This document shows positions 44,949 to 53,915 of a DNA stretch of 64,000 bases, piece by piece. The notes beneath the pieces were generated by a model that did not search any database, was not told the DNA's origin, and was given only the letters and a program-made list of their open reading frames with translations. This DNA is from Arthrobacter sp. efr-133-TYG-118 (lineage in GTDB: Bacteria; Actinomycetota; Actinomycetes; Actinomycetales; Micrococcaceae): positions 186,001 through 250,000 of the forward strand of contig NZ_JARVRH010000004.1 of the NCBI RefSeq assembly GCF_030209755.1. The letters are read 5' to 3'. Each line of letters begins with the position of its first letter. The first letter of the stretch is position 1. The position numbers and the translations under genes were made by a program.

Positions 44949-46403
44949 GTGAGCGTCCTCGCCCGGAGTGTAGGCAATGCCTTCCGCAACAAGATAAGAA
45001 CCGCGGCTGTAGTGGCAGTGCTGGCCGTCGCGATTGGGCTGGCGCTGGCCATGCTCGTGGCCAACCAAGCCGTTGGCGGCAAGGTCCAGGAGCTCAATGC
45101 CTCCGTGGGAACCGTCCTGACCGTGAACCCCGCCGGGGCACAGGGCTTCGACGGCGGCGGCGAGCCGCTCACTACTGCCCAGACCGCGACGGCGGCAGCC
45201 GTACCGAACGTCGTTTCCGTGGTGGGCACCAAGGCGCTGCGCCTGGAGACCGCAACGGCGGCCTCCACTTCAACCACCGGGACCGCGACCCAACAAGCCG
45301 GACCGGGTGGCGGTCCCGGCGGCGGCACGAGCGTCACCACGAACCTTCAGGCAGCAATCGACGCCGGCACGCTCGGCAACCGCAACAACACTAGCGGCAG
45401 CACTAGCGGCAGCACCGGCTCGGGAAGCACCGGCACGGGCAGCACTGGGTCGGAAAACACCGGAACCGCGCCGACGTTCTCACTGCCCATCACGGCTACC
45501 GGTATCGGCGCCGAGGTGGACACCGCCGGCAAGGCCTTGAACATCACGAGCGGCACAGGCCTGGGCGACTACACCGTGGCGAGCACCAAGGCCCTCGTCG
45601 GTACCACGCTCGCGACAAAGAACAACCTCAAGGCCGGCTCAACGTTCACCATCGCCGACAAAACCTTCACGGTGGCTGGCATCTTCGACGCCGGCACCAC
45701 TTTCGGCAACAACGCGGTGTACACGACACTCGCCGAGGCCCAGGCCCTCGCCGCGACCCCGGGCGAGCTCTCCAGCATGGTGGTGACGGTCAACAGCATG
45801 GAAAACGTGGACGCCGCCAAGACGGCACTGCAGACTGCCCTCGGCTCGAGTAAGGCCGACGTGACGCAGGGCCAGCGGAACCTCGAGACCGCTGTCAGTT
45901 CCTTGGACAGCGTCAAGAACATCTCACTCGTGGCCTTCATCGCGGCCCTCGGCACGGCCGGCCTGATCATCCTGCTCATCATGGTCATGCTGGTCCGCGA
46001 GCGCCGGCGTGAGATCGGAGTCCTGAAGGCCATCGGCGCCCGCAACCGGACCATCGGCTTGCAGTTCGTGCTCGAAGCCCTCGTCCTCGTGGCGCTCGGC
46101 AGCGTCGTTGGCGCTGCCATTGCCTCCTTCGCCAGCGACGGCATCGCCTCGGCACTGATCAGTTCCAACAGCTCGACGGCGGCCACCACCCAGCGCGGCC
46201 CCGGCGGCGCAGGCTTCGGCGGACCCGGTGGAAACCCCTTCGGCGGAGCCTCCCAGCTGCTCACCTCGGTCACGGCGAGCGCCTCCCCCGGCGTCATTGC
46301 CGCCGGCGTTGCCGCGGTCTTCGGCGTCGCCGTCGTGGGCGCCCTGGTACCAGCGCTGCTCACAGCCCGCATCCGCCCCATCGAAGTCCTCCGAGGAGAA
46401 TAG
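44949..46403 (+). CDS. FtsX/MacB-type ABC permease with Ser/Gly-rich extracellular linker
   Basis: 484 residues. One N-terminal membrane helix, a large extracytoplasmic MacB-PCD domain, then three C-terminal helices; the FtsX motif RERRREIGVLKAIGARNRTIGLQF is seen in parts (REIGVLKAIGA). Between about residues 115 and 180 is a low-complexity stretch rich in Ser, Gly and Thr (GSTGSGSTGTGSTGSENTGT), and another Gly-rich insert precedes the penultimate helix. Such systems export peptides or move signals across the membrane. The ATPase gene begins 2 nt after the stop. Confidence 0.9.
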   Translation: MSVLARSVGNAFRNKIRTAAVVAVLAVAIGLALAMLVANQAVGGKVQELNASVGTVLTVNPAGAQGFDGGGEPLTTAQTATAAAVPNVVSVVGTKALRLETATAASTSTTGTATQQAGPGGGPGGGTSVTTNLQAAIDAGTLGNRNNTSGSTSGSTGSGSTGTGSTGSENTGTAPTFSLPITATGIGAEVDTAGKALNITSGTGLGDYTVASTKALVGTTLATKNNLKAGSTFTIADKTFTVAGIFDAGTTFGNNAVYTTLAEAQALAATPGELSSMVVTVNSMENVDAAKTALQTALGSSKADVTQGQRNLETAVSSLDSVKNISLVAFIAALGTAGLIILLIMVMLVRERRREIGVLKAIGARNRTIGLQFVLEALVLVALGSVVGAAIASFASDGIASALISSNSSTAATTQRGPGGAGFGGPGGNPFGGASQLLTSVTASASPGVIAAGVAAVFGVAVVGALVPALLTARIRPIEVLRGE

Positions 46404-46405
46404 CC

Positions 46406-47107
46406 ATGATTGAAGTCAAAGACCTGGTCCGCCAATTCAAGTCCGGCGACCGCACCATCAAGCCCGTCAACGGCGTGAGCTTCGAGCTCGAAAAAGGCAC
46501 CCTCGCCTCGATCGTGGGGAAGAGCGGCAGCGGAAAGAGCACCTTGCTCTCCCTGCTCGGCGCCCTGGACAAGCCCACCAGCGGGGACGTCGTGGTGGAT
46601 GGGGTCAGCCTGGCCGGACTCCCTGCGGGCAAACTCACCGAATACCGACGCCGGGACATCGGCTTCGTTTTCCAGCAGTTCAACCTCATCCCCAACCTCT
46701 CGGCAGTAGACAACGTGATGCTGCCCATGGAGTTCGCAGGAATGCGGAAGGCTGCCCGATTGGAGCGGGCGCGGTCCCTCCTGGAGCAGGTGCAGCTGGA
46801 TCCCGAAAAACAGTCGCGCCGCATCAACAAGCTCTCGGGAGGCGAGCAGCAGCGCGTTGCGATCGCCCGGGCTCTGGCCAACGAGCCCAAGCTCATCCTT
46901 GCCGACGAGCCCACCGGCAACCTGGATGAGCAGACCGGTGAGCACATCATCGAATTGCTCAGTTCCTTGAGCCGGGACCACAACACCACCATTCTGGTGG
47001 TAACGCACGACCGGAGCCTGGCGCAAAAAACCGAACGGCGCTTCAGGCTGCAGCAGGGCAAACTGAGCGAGGAAACGGTGCGCCCGAGGGTAGCTGCCAG
47101 GGCCTGA
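46406..47107 (+). CDS. MacB/LolD-type ABC ATPase
   Basis: 233 residues: Walker A GKSGSGKST, signature [15 protein letters not shown], Walker [14 protein letters not shown] and switch His VVTHDRS. It partners the permease encoded just upstream (2-nt gap). The C-terminal dozen residues are basic. Substrate unknown. A two-sided terminator follows. Confidence 0.94.
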   Translation: MIEVKDLVRQFKSGDRTIKPVNGVSFELEKGTLASIVGKSGSGKSTLLSLLGALDKPTSGDVVVDGVSLAGLPAGKLTEYRRRDIGFVFQQFNLIPNLSAVDNVMLPMEFAGMRKAARLERARSLLEQVQLDPEKQSRRINKLSGGEQQRVAIARALANEPKLILADEPTGNLDEQTGEHIIELLSSLSRDHNTTILVVTHDRSLAQKTERRFRLQQGKLSEETVRPRVAARA

Positions 47108-47124
47108 TCACGTTTTACAAACAA

Positions 47125-47168
47125 CGGAAAGAGGGCCGGGAACCGCAAGGTTCCTGGCCCTCTTTCCG
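47125..47168. terminator. Bidirectional terminator between convergent ABC operons
   Basis: CGGAAAGAGGGCC-GGGAACC pairs with GGTTCC-TGGCCCTCTTTCCG around a GCAA tetraloop, about 20 bp of stem. It lies between the two convergent ABC systems and can end both. Confidence 0.88.
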
Positions 47169-47199
47169 GGCTCTCTCCGGGGCGTCCGAGGCCGGCTCT

Positions 47200-48381
47200 T
47201 TAGAAGCGAATCGCGTCGATAACCTTGACGCGCACCGCCACAAGTGCCGGGATTGCTCCGGCCAATGCTCCCACCAGCACAGCTGCTCCGAAACCGAGCA
47301 TGGCCGCTTCGATGGGGAACGGAGGGTACTGGCTGAGGGCCGGGGCAACCTTTGACTGGATCCAGGGGTGTTTGACCACCGCCACTGCCACCATGACGCC
47401 GGCCAGCCCGGCCACTGCGGTGGCCACGACGGACTCCATCATCACGCCGAGGAAGATCCGCCCCGAGGTCGCTCCGAAGCTCCTTCTAATACCGATTTCC
47501 CGCACCCGGTAGCGGACCGTGACCATCGAGATGTTCAACATCCCCACCGCGCCAAGCAAGAGGACCAGACCGGCAATACCACCCACCACCAGCTGCACCG
47601 GGGCCAGGGGATCTCCGTGTGCGGCAAAGTCCATCCTCTGCACCATGATGTTTGTGTCCGGGAACTGTTGCGCCAAATCGGCCTGGATGGCTGCCGAGAG
47701 CACTTCTGCTTGCCCGTCCTGCACCCATACCTTGAACTGCCCACCGAGCTGGTTGACTCCCATTTGCTTGGCGGCGCCCGACAGTATGTACGCCGCCGGA
47801 GGCGCATCCGGCCAAGTATCCGGCACGACGCCGATGATCACGGTATTCGATTCCTGCTCGCCTGCGGTCTTGATGCCGGGTTGCAAGGCAAGGTCGGGCC
47901 TGCCAGCCGCGTTGTAGAACGCTTCAGTGACGACGACGGCGGGCGCCAGCCGCTGTTCGTCGTCGCTGGCAAACCAGGACCCTTGCCGTAACTCGAGACG
48001 GTGAATGACCCCATATCCGGGGTCCACCACCATCAATTGAACAGACTGGACACCGCGAGGGAACTGGAACGGCTGCTCGGCGTGGCCCTCGTGCGAGGAG
48101 AAGGCAATACCGTAACGGTCAACGATGGACTGATACGCGGCATCCAGCCGCGCTGGATCCGGCTGGGTCGGACCATTGACCCCGAATCCGAGCGTCGCTG
48201 AGCGTCCCCCCGTGCGCTCGGACGAGGCTTTGAATCCTTCGCGTGCAAGATTGCCGACGCCTACCACCGACGTGAGCGCCGCGACGGACAAGGCCACGCC
48301 CAGCAAAGCCAGCAGGATCCGGACTTTGTTGATCCGCAGTTCCTGCCAGGCTTCCACCATGGCTGACATGAATCCGATCAT
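47200..48381 (-). CDS. FtsX/MacB-type ABC permease
   Basis: 393 residues with an N-terminal helix ([20 protein letters not shown]), an extracytoplasmic MacB-like domain and three C-terminal helices. The motif [21 protein letters not shown] and the end [18 protein letters not shown] are typical. Overlaps the ATPase gene by 4 nt; third gene of an adaptor-ATPase-permease operon, so it is a tripartite-like export system lacking an outer membrane part, as expected in a Gram-positive. Confidence 0.91.
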   Translation of the reverse strand: MIGFMSAMVEAWQELRINKVRILLALLGVALSVAALTSVVGVGNLAREGFKASSERTGGRSATLGFGVNGPTQPDPARLDAAYQSIVDRYGIAFSSHEGHAEQPFQFPRGVQSVQLMVVDPGYGVIHRLELRQGSWFASDDEQRLAPAVVVTEAFYNAAGRPDLALQPGIKTAGEQESNTVIIGVVPDTWPDAPPAAYILSGAAKQMGVNQLGGQFKVWVQDGQAEVLSAAIQADLAQQFPDTNIMVQRMDFAAHGDPLAPVQLVVGGIAGLVLLLGAVGMLNISMVTVRYRVREIGIRRSFGATSGRIFLGVMMESVVATAVAGLAGVMVAVAVVKHPWIQSKVAPALSQYPPFPIEAAMLGFGAAVLVGALAGAIPALVAVRVKVIDAIRF

Positions 48382-49166
48382 CGACCGACCTCCGCCGATG
48401 TGGGCCCGAACGGCGCTGGACCCGGCGAAGCCAGCGCCGACAAGGCCGGTTGCGACAAAGCGATCCCCGGGTTCGACCCGCCGTCAAGGGGATGCAGAAC
48501 GCCTGAGTCCAGACGGAAGCGGGACCGTGCCAGTGCAGCCACATTGCTGTCGTGGGTGATGGTCACGAGTGCCGCGGCGGACTCCGTGGCTACCTGGTCC
48601 AGAAGTGCCATGACCGATTGCCCGGTCTCTACATCGAGCGCGCCTGTCGGTTCGTCGGCAAGGATCAGACGGGGCCGCCGGACCAAGGCCCGCGCGATGG
48701 CAACCCGCTGCTGCTCACCACCCGAGAGCATGTTCGGCATGGTCTGGGCCCGGCCGGCAAGTCCCACACGGTCCAGCATGTCCATGGCCAGTTCACGGCG
48801 TCGCAGGAAATCGCGGCCACGGGCGTAAAGGAGGGGCGTGACGACATTGTCCAGTGCGCTACGGCCGGGGAGCAAGTTGAATTGCTGGAACACGAAGCCC
48901 ACCGTGGAGCCCCGAAGCCGAGCACGCGCGTTGCCACCAAGCTGTAGCACAGGTGTGCCAAGAAAATGGATTTCGCCGGACGTGGGCACGTCCAGCAGAC
49001 CCAGGAGGTTCAGCAACGTTGACTTCCCGCAGCCCGAGCGGCCGATTATCGCGGTGTGGTCGCCGGCGGAAATCTCAAGGTCGATCCCGAGGAGGATATG
49101 GAGCTTCTGATCGTCAGGCAGCACCACCATACGCGTGACACCGCGCAAACTCACAAGGCTTTCCAT
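48378..49166 (-). CDS. MacB-type ABC ATPase
   Basis: 262 residues: Walker [10 protein letters not shown], signature [15 protein letters not shown], Walker [15 protein letters not shown] and switch His in ITHDSN. An extra C-terminal tail of about 40 residues follows the domain. It lies 2 nt after the HlyD-like adaptor gene and overlaps the permease gene by 4 nt. Confidence 0.93.
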   Translation of the reverse strand: MESLVSLRGVTRMVVLPDDQKLHILLGIDLEISAGDHTAIIGRSGCGKSTLLNLLGLLDVPTSGEIHFLGTPVLQLGGNARARLRGSTVGFVFQQFNLLPGRSALDNVVTPLLYARGRDFLRRRELAMDMLDRVGLAGRAQTMPNMLSGGEQQRVAIARALVRRPRLILADEPTGALDVETGQSVMALLDQVATESAAALVTITHDSNVAALARSRFRLDSGVLHPLDGGSNPGIALSQPALSALASPGPAPFGPTSAEVGR

Positions 49167-49168
49167 GC

Positions 49169-50269
49169 CTAGCCTCCCGCCGGACCGTAGGGTACCGCGC
49201 CTGGCCCGTAACCTTGCTGTGAAGGAGCGGCCGGGGCGCCGGGAACGAATTCAAGAACCCGTTCGCCTTCAGCGAGGCCGGACAGCACCTCCACCTTGTC
49301 ACCGTCGTTGAGACCTAGCTTCACAGGCCGTTGCTCTGGCGCTTTGCCCTCGGCAGCCGCGCCGGCCATCCAGACAATACCTTCTTTGACGCTGCCCTTC
49401 ACCGAGGTCAGGGGAACTGTCACGACGTCCTTGGCTTCGCCCGCACTCACCGTCATGGTTGCTCCCAGGCCGGCGAAGACTTCCGTTCCGGCCGGCACAG
49501 GACAACTGATCGTCCCGGTGCTCGCGCTGTCACTTTGCGTTGCACCACCCGGTCCAGCCGCGGCTAACGATAGTCCGCCAGCTGGCACCGCCATCCCCAC
49601 GCCACCGGTTCCGTTAGCGCCGGCAGTGGCTCCGGCGTCGTTTGCGTTGTTCTTCAGCGTCACTGCAGGACAGGCGAACGGAGCCGGCCCGCCCACCAGG
49701 GAGATCTGCGCTGAGCCCGGCTTGGCAAGAAGCCGATACTGTTGGGCGGCATTGACCGGGCCGGAAACCGTGAAGGTCCCGGGATCGACCTTGCCCACAA
49801 CTTCGCCCACGCTTAACTGCTGATCAAGAAGGGCAGTCAGTTCAATGAGCTTTCCGGCGGCAGGGGCGAGCACGTCGGTGTAAACGTACACGGGTTCTGA
49901 CGTGGTCTTCTCCCCGGGCGTTGCGGCAGGGCCGGCGGGCTTGGTCCGCTCGGACTTGACTTGGAAAAGCTGGTCTCCCTTGGCCACGGCCACGCCCGGC
50001 TCCACATAGAGGTGGACAACCGTTCCCGCCGCCGTGCTGCGGACACCGACAACGGGGTCGCTCTGAACAGTGGCTTTGATCTGCACCGTATTGGTGACCG
50101 TTGCGCGCGCGGCGGGCACAACAGGCGTCTCCACCCTGGCCATCGGGGCAGGCTCGGCACCCTGCGGCTTTAGCCCATCCACAAAGGCGATCTTCACCAA
50201 GGCCACGGCGATCACTGCAAAAACCAGCAGCCATGCCACCGGCAAAATGACGCGTCGAAAAACACCCAT
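49169..50269 (-). CDS. HlyD/MacA-like membrane fusion (adaptor) protein
   Basis: 366 residues. One N-terminal membrane anchor (VILPVAWLLVFAVIAVALV) is followed by a lipoyl-like/barrel-sandwich segment (VHLYVEPGVAVAKGDQLFQVKS and the second half with VLAPAAGKLIEL). The C-terminus has a barrel segment (LGLNDGDKVEVLSGLAEGERVLEF), typical of MacA-type adaptors, then a Gly/Pro-rich tail. Between is a peptidoglycan-facing domain with Gly-rich inserts. It opens the operon with the ATPase and permease genes. Confidence 0.88.
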   Translation of the reverse strand: MGVFRRVILPVAWLLVFAVIAVALVKIAFVDGLKPQGAEPAPMARVETPVVPAARATVTNTVQIKATVQSDPVVGVRSTAAGTVVHLYVEPGVAVAKGDQLFQVKSERTKPAGPAATPGEKTTSEPVYVYTDVLAPAAGKLIELTALLDQQLSVGEVVGKVDPGTFTVSGPVNAAQQYRLLAKPGSAQISLVGGPAPFACPAVTLKNNANDAGATAGANGTGGVGMAVPAGGLSLAAAGPGGATQSDSASTGTISCPVPAGTEVFAGLGATMTVSAGEAKDVVTVPLTSVKGSVKEGIVWMAGAAAEGKAPEQRPVKLGLNDGDKVEVLSGLAEGERVLEFVPGAPAAPSQQGYGPGAVPYGPAGG

Positions 50270-50416
50270 CCCTGCTCCATTCGGTAACTCCCCACAGAAC
50301 CTCTCTGCGAGGGATGATGACCATCAGCCTAGGCGATGGCTCCGACGAAATTCAGAGGGCTCGTGACTTGAGCGTGTGCTGTATAACGCCTGCGGCGGAA
50401 TGAGAGGATAGGCCCC

Positions 50417-51487
50417 ATGAGTCTGCATATCGCCAAGCCGTGGTTGTTCAGCCAGCCGAACCAGGATCCCCGCGCAGCCACCGGCAAGGCTCTGAACTGG
50501 GGCATTATCGCCACAGGAGGGATCGCTAAAACCGTGAGCGGCGACCTCGCCCAGCTCGAGGACGCAAACCTCTACGCTGTGAGTTCCCGGAGCCAGGAAT
50601 CCGCGGATGCCTTTGCTGCCGCTCACGGGGTCACGAAGTCCTACGGGGACGACGGCGGAGTGCCCGGCTACCAGCGGCTGCTCGCCGATGACGCCGTCCA
50701 TGTGGTCTACGTGGCCACTCCGCACGCCCAGCACTTCGAGATCGTCAGGGACGCCCTCAATGCTGGCAAGCACGTTCTGTGCGAGAAATCCTTGACCATC
50801 AACGGCCGTGAAGCGGCAGAGCTGGTCTCGTTGGCCCGGGAACGGAAATTGTTCCTCATGGAAGCCGTATGGAGTCGATTCCTGCCCAGCATGCAGAGGG
50901 CCTTCGCCATTGCCGCGTCGGGCGAACTGGGCGACATCAAATGGGTCAGCGCCGACCTTGGTTTCCCCGCCCCCTACAACCCCTCGGCCCGGATCTGGGC
51001 CCCGGCGGACGGCGGCGGAGCCCTTCTAGACCTCACGGTGTACGCGCTGCTCTGGCCTTTGGGAACCCTCGGTTTCCCGCAGTCGGTCAGCGCGATCGGC
51101 ACTTTGACGGACGACGGCGTCGACTCGCAGAATGCGCTCACGCTGGCTTACGACGGCGGTGCCATCGCCCAGCTGACCTCTTCGTTGCTGGCCCATGGGC
51201 CGCGCTCGGCGTCCGTTGCAGGCTCCAAGGGCTTCCTCCAGACGCAGGGGTCGATCAACAATCCCCGCGAGCTTCTGATCCGAACCGGCTGGGACGAACC
51301 GCGAATCGAACGCTTTGACGCGATAGGGATCGGCTACACCTACGAACTGCGTGAGGTTACACGATGTGTCCAACAAGGACTGACCGAAAGTCCTGTGATG
51401 CCCTTGGACGATTCATTGAACACGATGCGCCTCTTCGACGGGGTGCGGTCCCAGCTCGGAGTCCGGTACGCCAACGACGCCCGCTGA
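50417..51487 (+). CDS. Gfo/Idh/MocA family oxidoreductase
   Basis: 356 residues. NAD(P)-binding fold NWGIIATGGIAKTVSGDL, then the family motif HVLCEKSLTINGREA (EK with the conserved Lys) and YVATPHAQHFE. The C-terminal alpha/beta domain starts near LGDIKWVSADLGF. It resembles dihydrodiol dehydrogenase or glucose-fructose oxidoreductase-like enzymes acting on sugars or cyclitols; the substrate is unknown. Stands alone, divergent from the adaptor operon; a GAGAGGA site is 9 nt before the ATG. Confidence 0.92.
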   Translation: MSLHIAKPWLFSQPNQDPRAATGKALNWGIIATGGIAKTVSGDLAQLEDANLYAVSSRSQESADAFAAAHGVTKSYGDDGGVPGYQRLLADDAVHVVYVATPHAQHFEIVRDALNAGKHVLCEKSLTINGREAAELVSLARERKLFLMEAVWSRFLPSMQRAFAIAASGELGDIKWVSADLGFPAPYNPSARIWAPADGGGALLDLTVYALLWPLGTLGFPQSVSAIGTLTDDGVDSQNALTLAYDGGAIAQLTSSLLAHGPRSASVAGSKGFLQTQGSINNPRELLIRTGWDEPRIERFDAIGIGYTYELREVTRCVQQGLTESPVMPLDDSLNTMRLFDGVRSQLGVRYANDAR

Positions 51488-51516
51488 ACTGAATGACGAA
51501 TCCATCGTCCAACGTA

Positions 51517-51545
51517 TGGACTAGTTAACTAGTGAGGCCTAGGAT
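51517..51545 (+). promoter_or_regulatory. Promoter with a 14-bp palindrome upstream of the surface protein gene
   Basis: TGGACT (51517-51522) and TAGGAT (51540-51545) are 17 bp apart and form a fair promoter. The perfect palindrome ACTAGTTAACTAGT (51520-51533) overlaps the -35 and spacer, the place where a repressor would block it. The binding protein is unknown. Confidence 0.6.
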
Positions 51546-51587
51546 GGGAGCGATCGTCGATCCAAGCTGACGCTGGGGGGTGTCGAG

Positions 51588-52442
51588 ATGGAAGCTGAGC
51601 AAAGTAAGTCGCGCGTTCTTCATATTCTCCGCTCCATCATGCTCGCTGGCGCCGGAGCTGTCATTTGGATGGCCCTCTCTTCCACGGCAGCAACCGCTGA
51701 TTCCGGAAGCACGAACAACCACACCCTTCTGGGCGGCGCGGGCTCCGCAGTCTCGAAGGTGGTGCACAACGAGGTCCATCTACCAGCGGTACAGGTGCCG
51801 GCTGTCGTTGTGCACGAACTTCCCCGGGCGACAAGGAGCGTCGACCAACTTGTAGCCAGCGCGCCCGTGGTCAGCGTAGCCCTCCCTGAGGGGACCGTTG
51901 GTGCCGTGACTACCAGCGTTGTATCGCCGGCAGCGAGCGCGGTTGACGGGGTTCGGTCAAGCGTTGGTTCCTTGGTTGGCAGCCTCCCAGCCACCACCCC
52001 AGAGATAACTGTCCCTTCCATCCAAATCCCCGATATCGTCGGAACGGGCGAAGCTCTTGCAGGGGGACCCGCTGCTGTTGAGCCCGTTGCTGGAGTCCCC
52101 TCGACGCCGGCTCAGGATGTCGCGGCCCCGCTGCTCAGCCTCGCTGGCCCCAGTGGCCCGCCGGGACTGAATGGGACACCTTCGAAGTCAATAGTCCGGG
52201 CTAGCGGTTCCAACGATCCTTCAGCGCCCTTGTCCGACGGGACATTCCCGCCGGGTACACCAGGCGGCAGCGACGCCGGAAATAGCTCTGCAGTCCTTTC
52301 CAGCAATCCTTCGGGAGCTGCTACTGCGTGGCTCCAAGGCACGAACCTGTTTTACCCCTTGACTGGGACCCTCGTGTCCACAGGTGCTGCCGGCAGAGTT
52401 CCGGCTCCGGTGTCGTTTGACCCGGGTTCTTCCCCTGACTAG
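51588..52442 (+). CDS. Secreted low-complexity surface protein of unknown function
   Basis: 284 residues. A basic tip and a hydrophobic segment (IMLAGAGAVIWMALSSTAATADS) give a likely cleaved signal peptide. The rest is rich in Val, Pro, Ser, Ala and Gly with alternating short hydrophobic runs (VHLPAVQVPAVVVHELP, EITVPSIQIPDIVG), which suggests beta-rich or disordered structure, and ends in a Gly/Ser/Pro tail. There is no Cys, no wall-sorting motif and no second membrane helix. It precedes the chaplin-like gene by 119 nt on the same strand, so a shared surface role is likely. I do not recognise a family. Confidence 0.78.
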   Translation: MEAEQSKSRVLHILRSIMLAGAGAVIWMALSSTAATADSGSTNNHTLLGGAGSAVSKVVHNEVHLPAVQVPAVVVHELPRATRSVDQLVASAPVVSVALPEGTVGAVTTSVVSPAASAVDGVRSSVGSLVGSLPATTPEITVPSIQIPDIVGTGEALAGGPAAVEPVAGVPSTPAQDVAAPLLSLAGPSGPPGLNGTPSKSIVRASGSNDPSAPLSDGTFPPGTPGGSDAGNSSAVLSSNPSGAATAWLQGTNLFYPLTGTLVSTGAAGRVPAPVSFDPGSSPD

Positions 52443-52561
52443 TTCCGAGCCCCGCCGCTTTCCCGGAAGCCAATCCTGGACGGCGGCAGATGGCCAATCA
52501 GGGCGTACACGCAGGCTCCTGCGGACGCCTTCGGGAACTACTCGTTCAGGAGAAAGACACA

Positions 52562-53779
52562 ATGCACAGCATGATTCGCAAGGGGCTGCTTGGCACCCTC
52601 TTTGCCGGGGGGTTGATAGCCCTCGGCGCAACTGCCGCGAACGCGGCAGACACCACTACAAGTGCGTTAGGCAATGCCTCAGGCACTCAAGTCGTTGCAC
52701 CGGTGTCTATTCCGGTGACCCTCGGGTCGACGTCGCTCTCAATACTTGGAGATTCGGGCGCCGCGACCACCACCCCTGCACCCGCCCCGGCTCCGGCCCC
52801 GGCGACCAATTCCGGCGGAGCAGCCGTCCCGTCCGGAACCCAGGTGGTGGCTCCGATATCGGTCCCTGTTAATATCGGAGCCACCTCACTGGCAGTTCTG
52901 AACAATTCCACCCCTGGAACAGCCTCAGGCACCCAGGCGACGGCTCCCGTCACCGCTCCTGTCACCGTGGGTGACACCTCCGTCAACGTCCTCAGCACAA
53001 CGCCGACAGACACCAGCGGAGGCACCGGCGTCACGGCACCGGTAACCGGACTGGCAACCGTCGGTGACACCTCCGTCAACGTCCTCAGCACAACGCCGAC
53101 AGACACCAGCGGAGGCACCGGCGTCACGGCACCGGTAACCGGACTGGCAACCGTCGGTGACACCTCCGTCAACGTCCTCAGCACAACGCCGACAGACACC
53201 AGCGGAGGCACCGGCGTCACGGCACCGGTAACCGCTCCTGTCACCGTGGGTGACACCTCCGTCAACGTCCTCAGCACAACGCCGACAGACACCAGCGGAG
53301 GCACCGGCGTCACGGCACCGGTAACCGGACTGGCAACCGTCGGTGACACCTCCGTCAACGTCCTCAGCACAACGCCGACTGCTGCTACCGGCATCCTCTC
53401 GGGCACCGGCCTCACCGCCCCCGTGGGTCTTCCGATCACTGTTGGGGCCGCATTGGTAGGTTTGGGTCTGCCTTCCGGCGGCGAGAACCCGTCGACAGTC
53501 ACCGCGCCCGTCGTGAACCAGCCGGTCGGTTCTCAGGGTTTTGTCGATCCGGCTGCGGCCTCTCCTTCGGTTGAGACGCCGTCGGCCATTGCGTCGGGAA
53601 CGGCTGCACAGGCCAATGCGGCCTCGGTTCCCGATGCGGTTACTGTCGGGGCTGGAACCGCCGTTCTCGCAAGCACTGGCATCAATGGCCTGTGGTTGCT
53701 GTTCGCGGCAGCCCTGCTGCTGCTTGGACTCATCGTGATGGTGGGTAGCCGGAAGATCCGGGCAACCGTTCCCGCATAG
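52562..53779 (+). CDS. Chaplin-like repeat protein with LAXTG wall-sorting signal
   Basis: 405 residues from the ATG at 52562 with AGGAGA 8 nt upstream. Signal peptide ends near ANAADT. Eight units follow the pattern GTQVVAPVSIPVTLG-STSLSILG: two at the start, five of about 31 residues (TAPVTAPVTVGDTSVNVLST or the variant APVTGLATV), and one divergent. This resembles the chaplin motif (VPVHVPVNVCGNTVNVIG) of streptomycete amyloid surface proteins, but there is no Cys. The C-terminus has LASTG, a membrane helix and a basic SRKIRA tail, a class E sortase signal. No sortase gene is in the window. Role in adhesion or surface hydrophobicity is inferred. Confidence 0.82.
   Translation: MHSMIRKGLLGTLFAGGLIALGATAANAADTTTSALGNASGTQVVAPVSIPVTLGSTSLSILGDSGAATTTPAPAPAPAPATNSGGAAVPSGTQVVAPISVPVNIGATSLAVLNNSTPGTASGTQATAPVTAPVTVGDTSVNVLSTTPTDTSGGTGVTAPVTGLATVGDTSVNVLSTTPTDTSGGTGVTAPVTGLATVGDTSVNVLSTTPTDTSGGTGVTAPVTAPVTVGDTSVNVLSTTPTDTSGGTGVTAPVTGLATVGDTSVNVLSTTPTAATGILSGTGLTAPVGLPITVGAALVGLGLPSGGENPSTVTAPVVNQPVGSQGFVDPAAASPSVETPSAIASGTAAQANAASVPDAVTVGAGTAVLASTGINGLWLLFAAALLLLGLIVMVGSRKIRATVPA
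52940..53385 (+). repeat. Five 93-bp in-frame tandem repeats
   Basis: Units begin at 52940, 53033, 53126, 53219 and 53312. Units 2 and 3 appear identical at the base level; units 1 and 4 carry the variant coding APVTAPVTV and units 2, 3, 5 code APVTGLATV, giving order A-B-B-A-B. The last unit diverges at its end. Such near-identity points to recent duplication or gene conversion. Confidence 0.92.
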
Positions 53780-53825
53780 TCACCAGCTCGGGCTGCTCCA
53801 CCGCACTGGATGTAGCCCGTTCCCG

Positions 53826-53860
53826 GCTCCTCCGCAGGGCAAGCAGCCCCGCGGAGGAGC
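53826..53860. terminator. Terminator between convergent genes
   Basis: GCTCCTCCGC-A-GGGC pairs with GCCC-C-GCGGAGGAGC with one mismatch and a 5-nt loop. It lies 47 nt after the chaplin-like gene and 55 nt before the end of the convergent amidohydrolase. Confidence 0.75.
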
Positions 53861-53915
53861 TCATGGGTGGAACCATCGGGGAATTCCGACTCCTACAGTG
53901 CGCTACACCGCAGTG

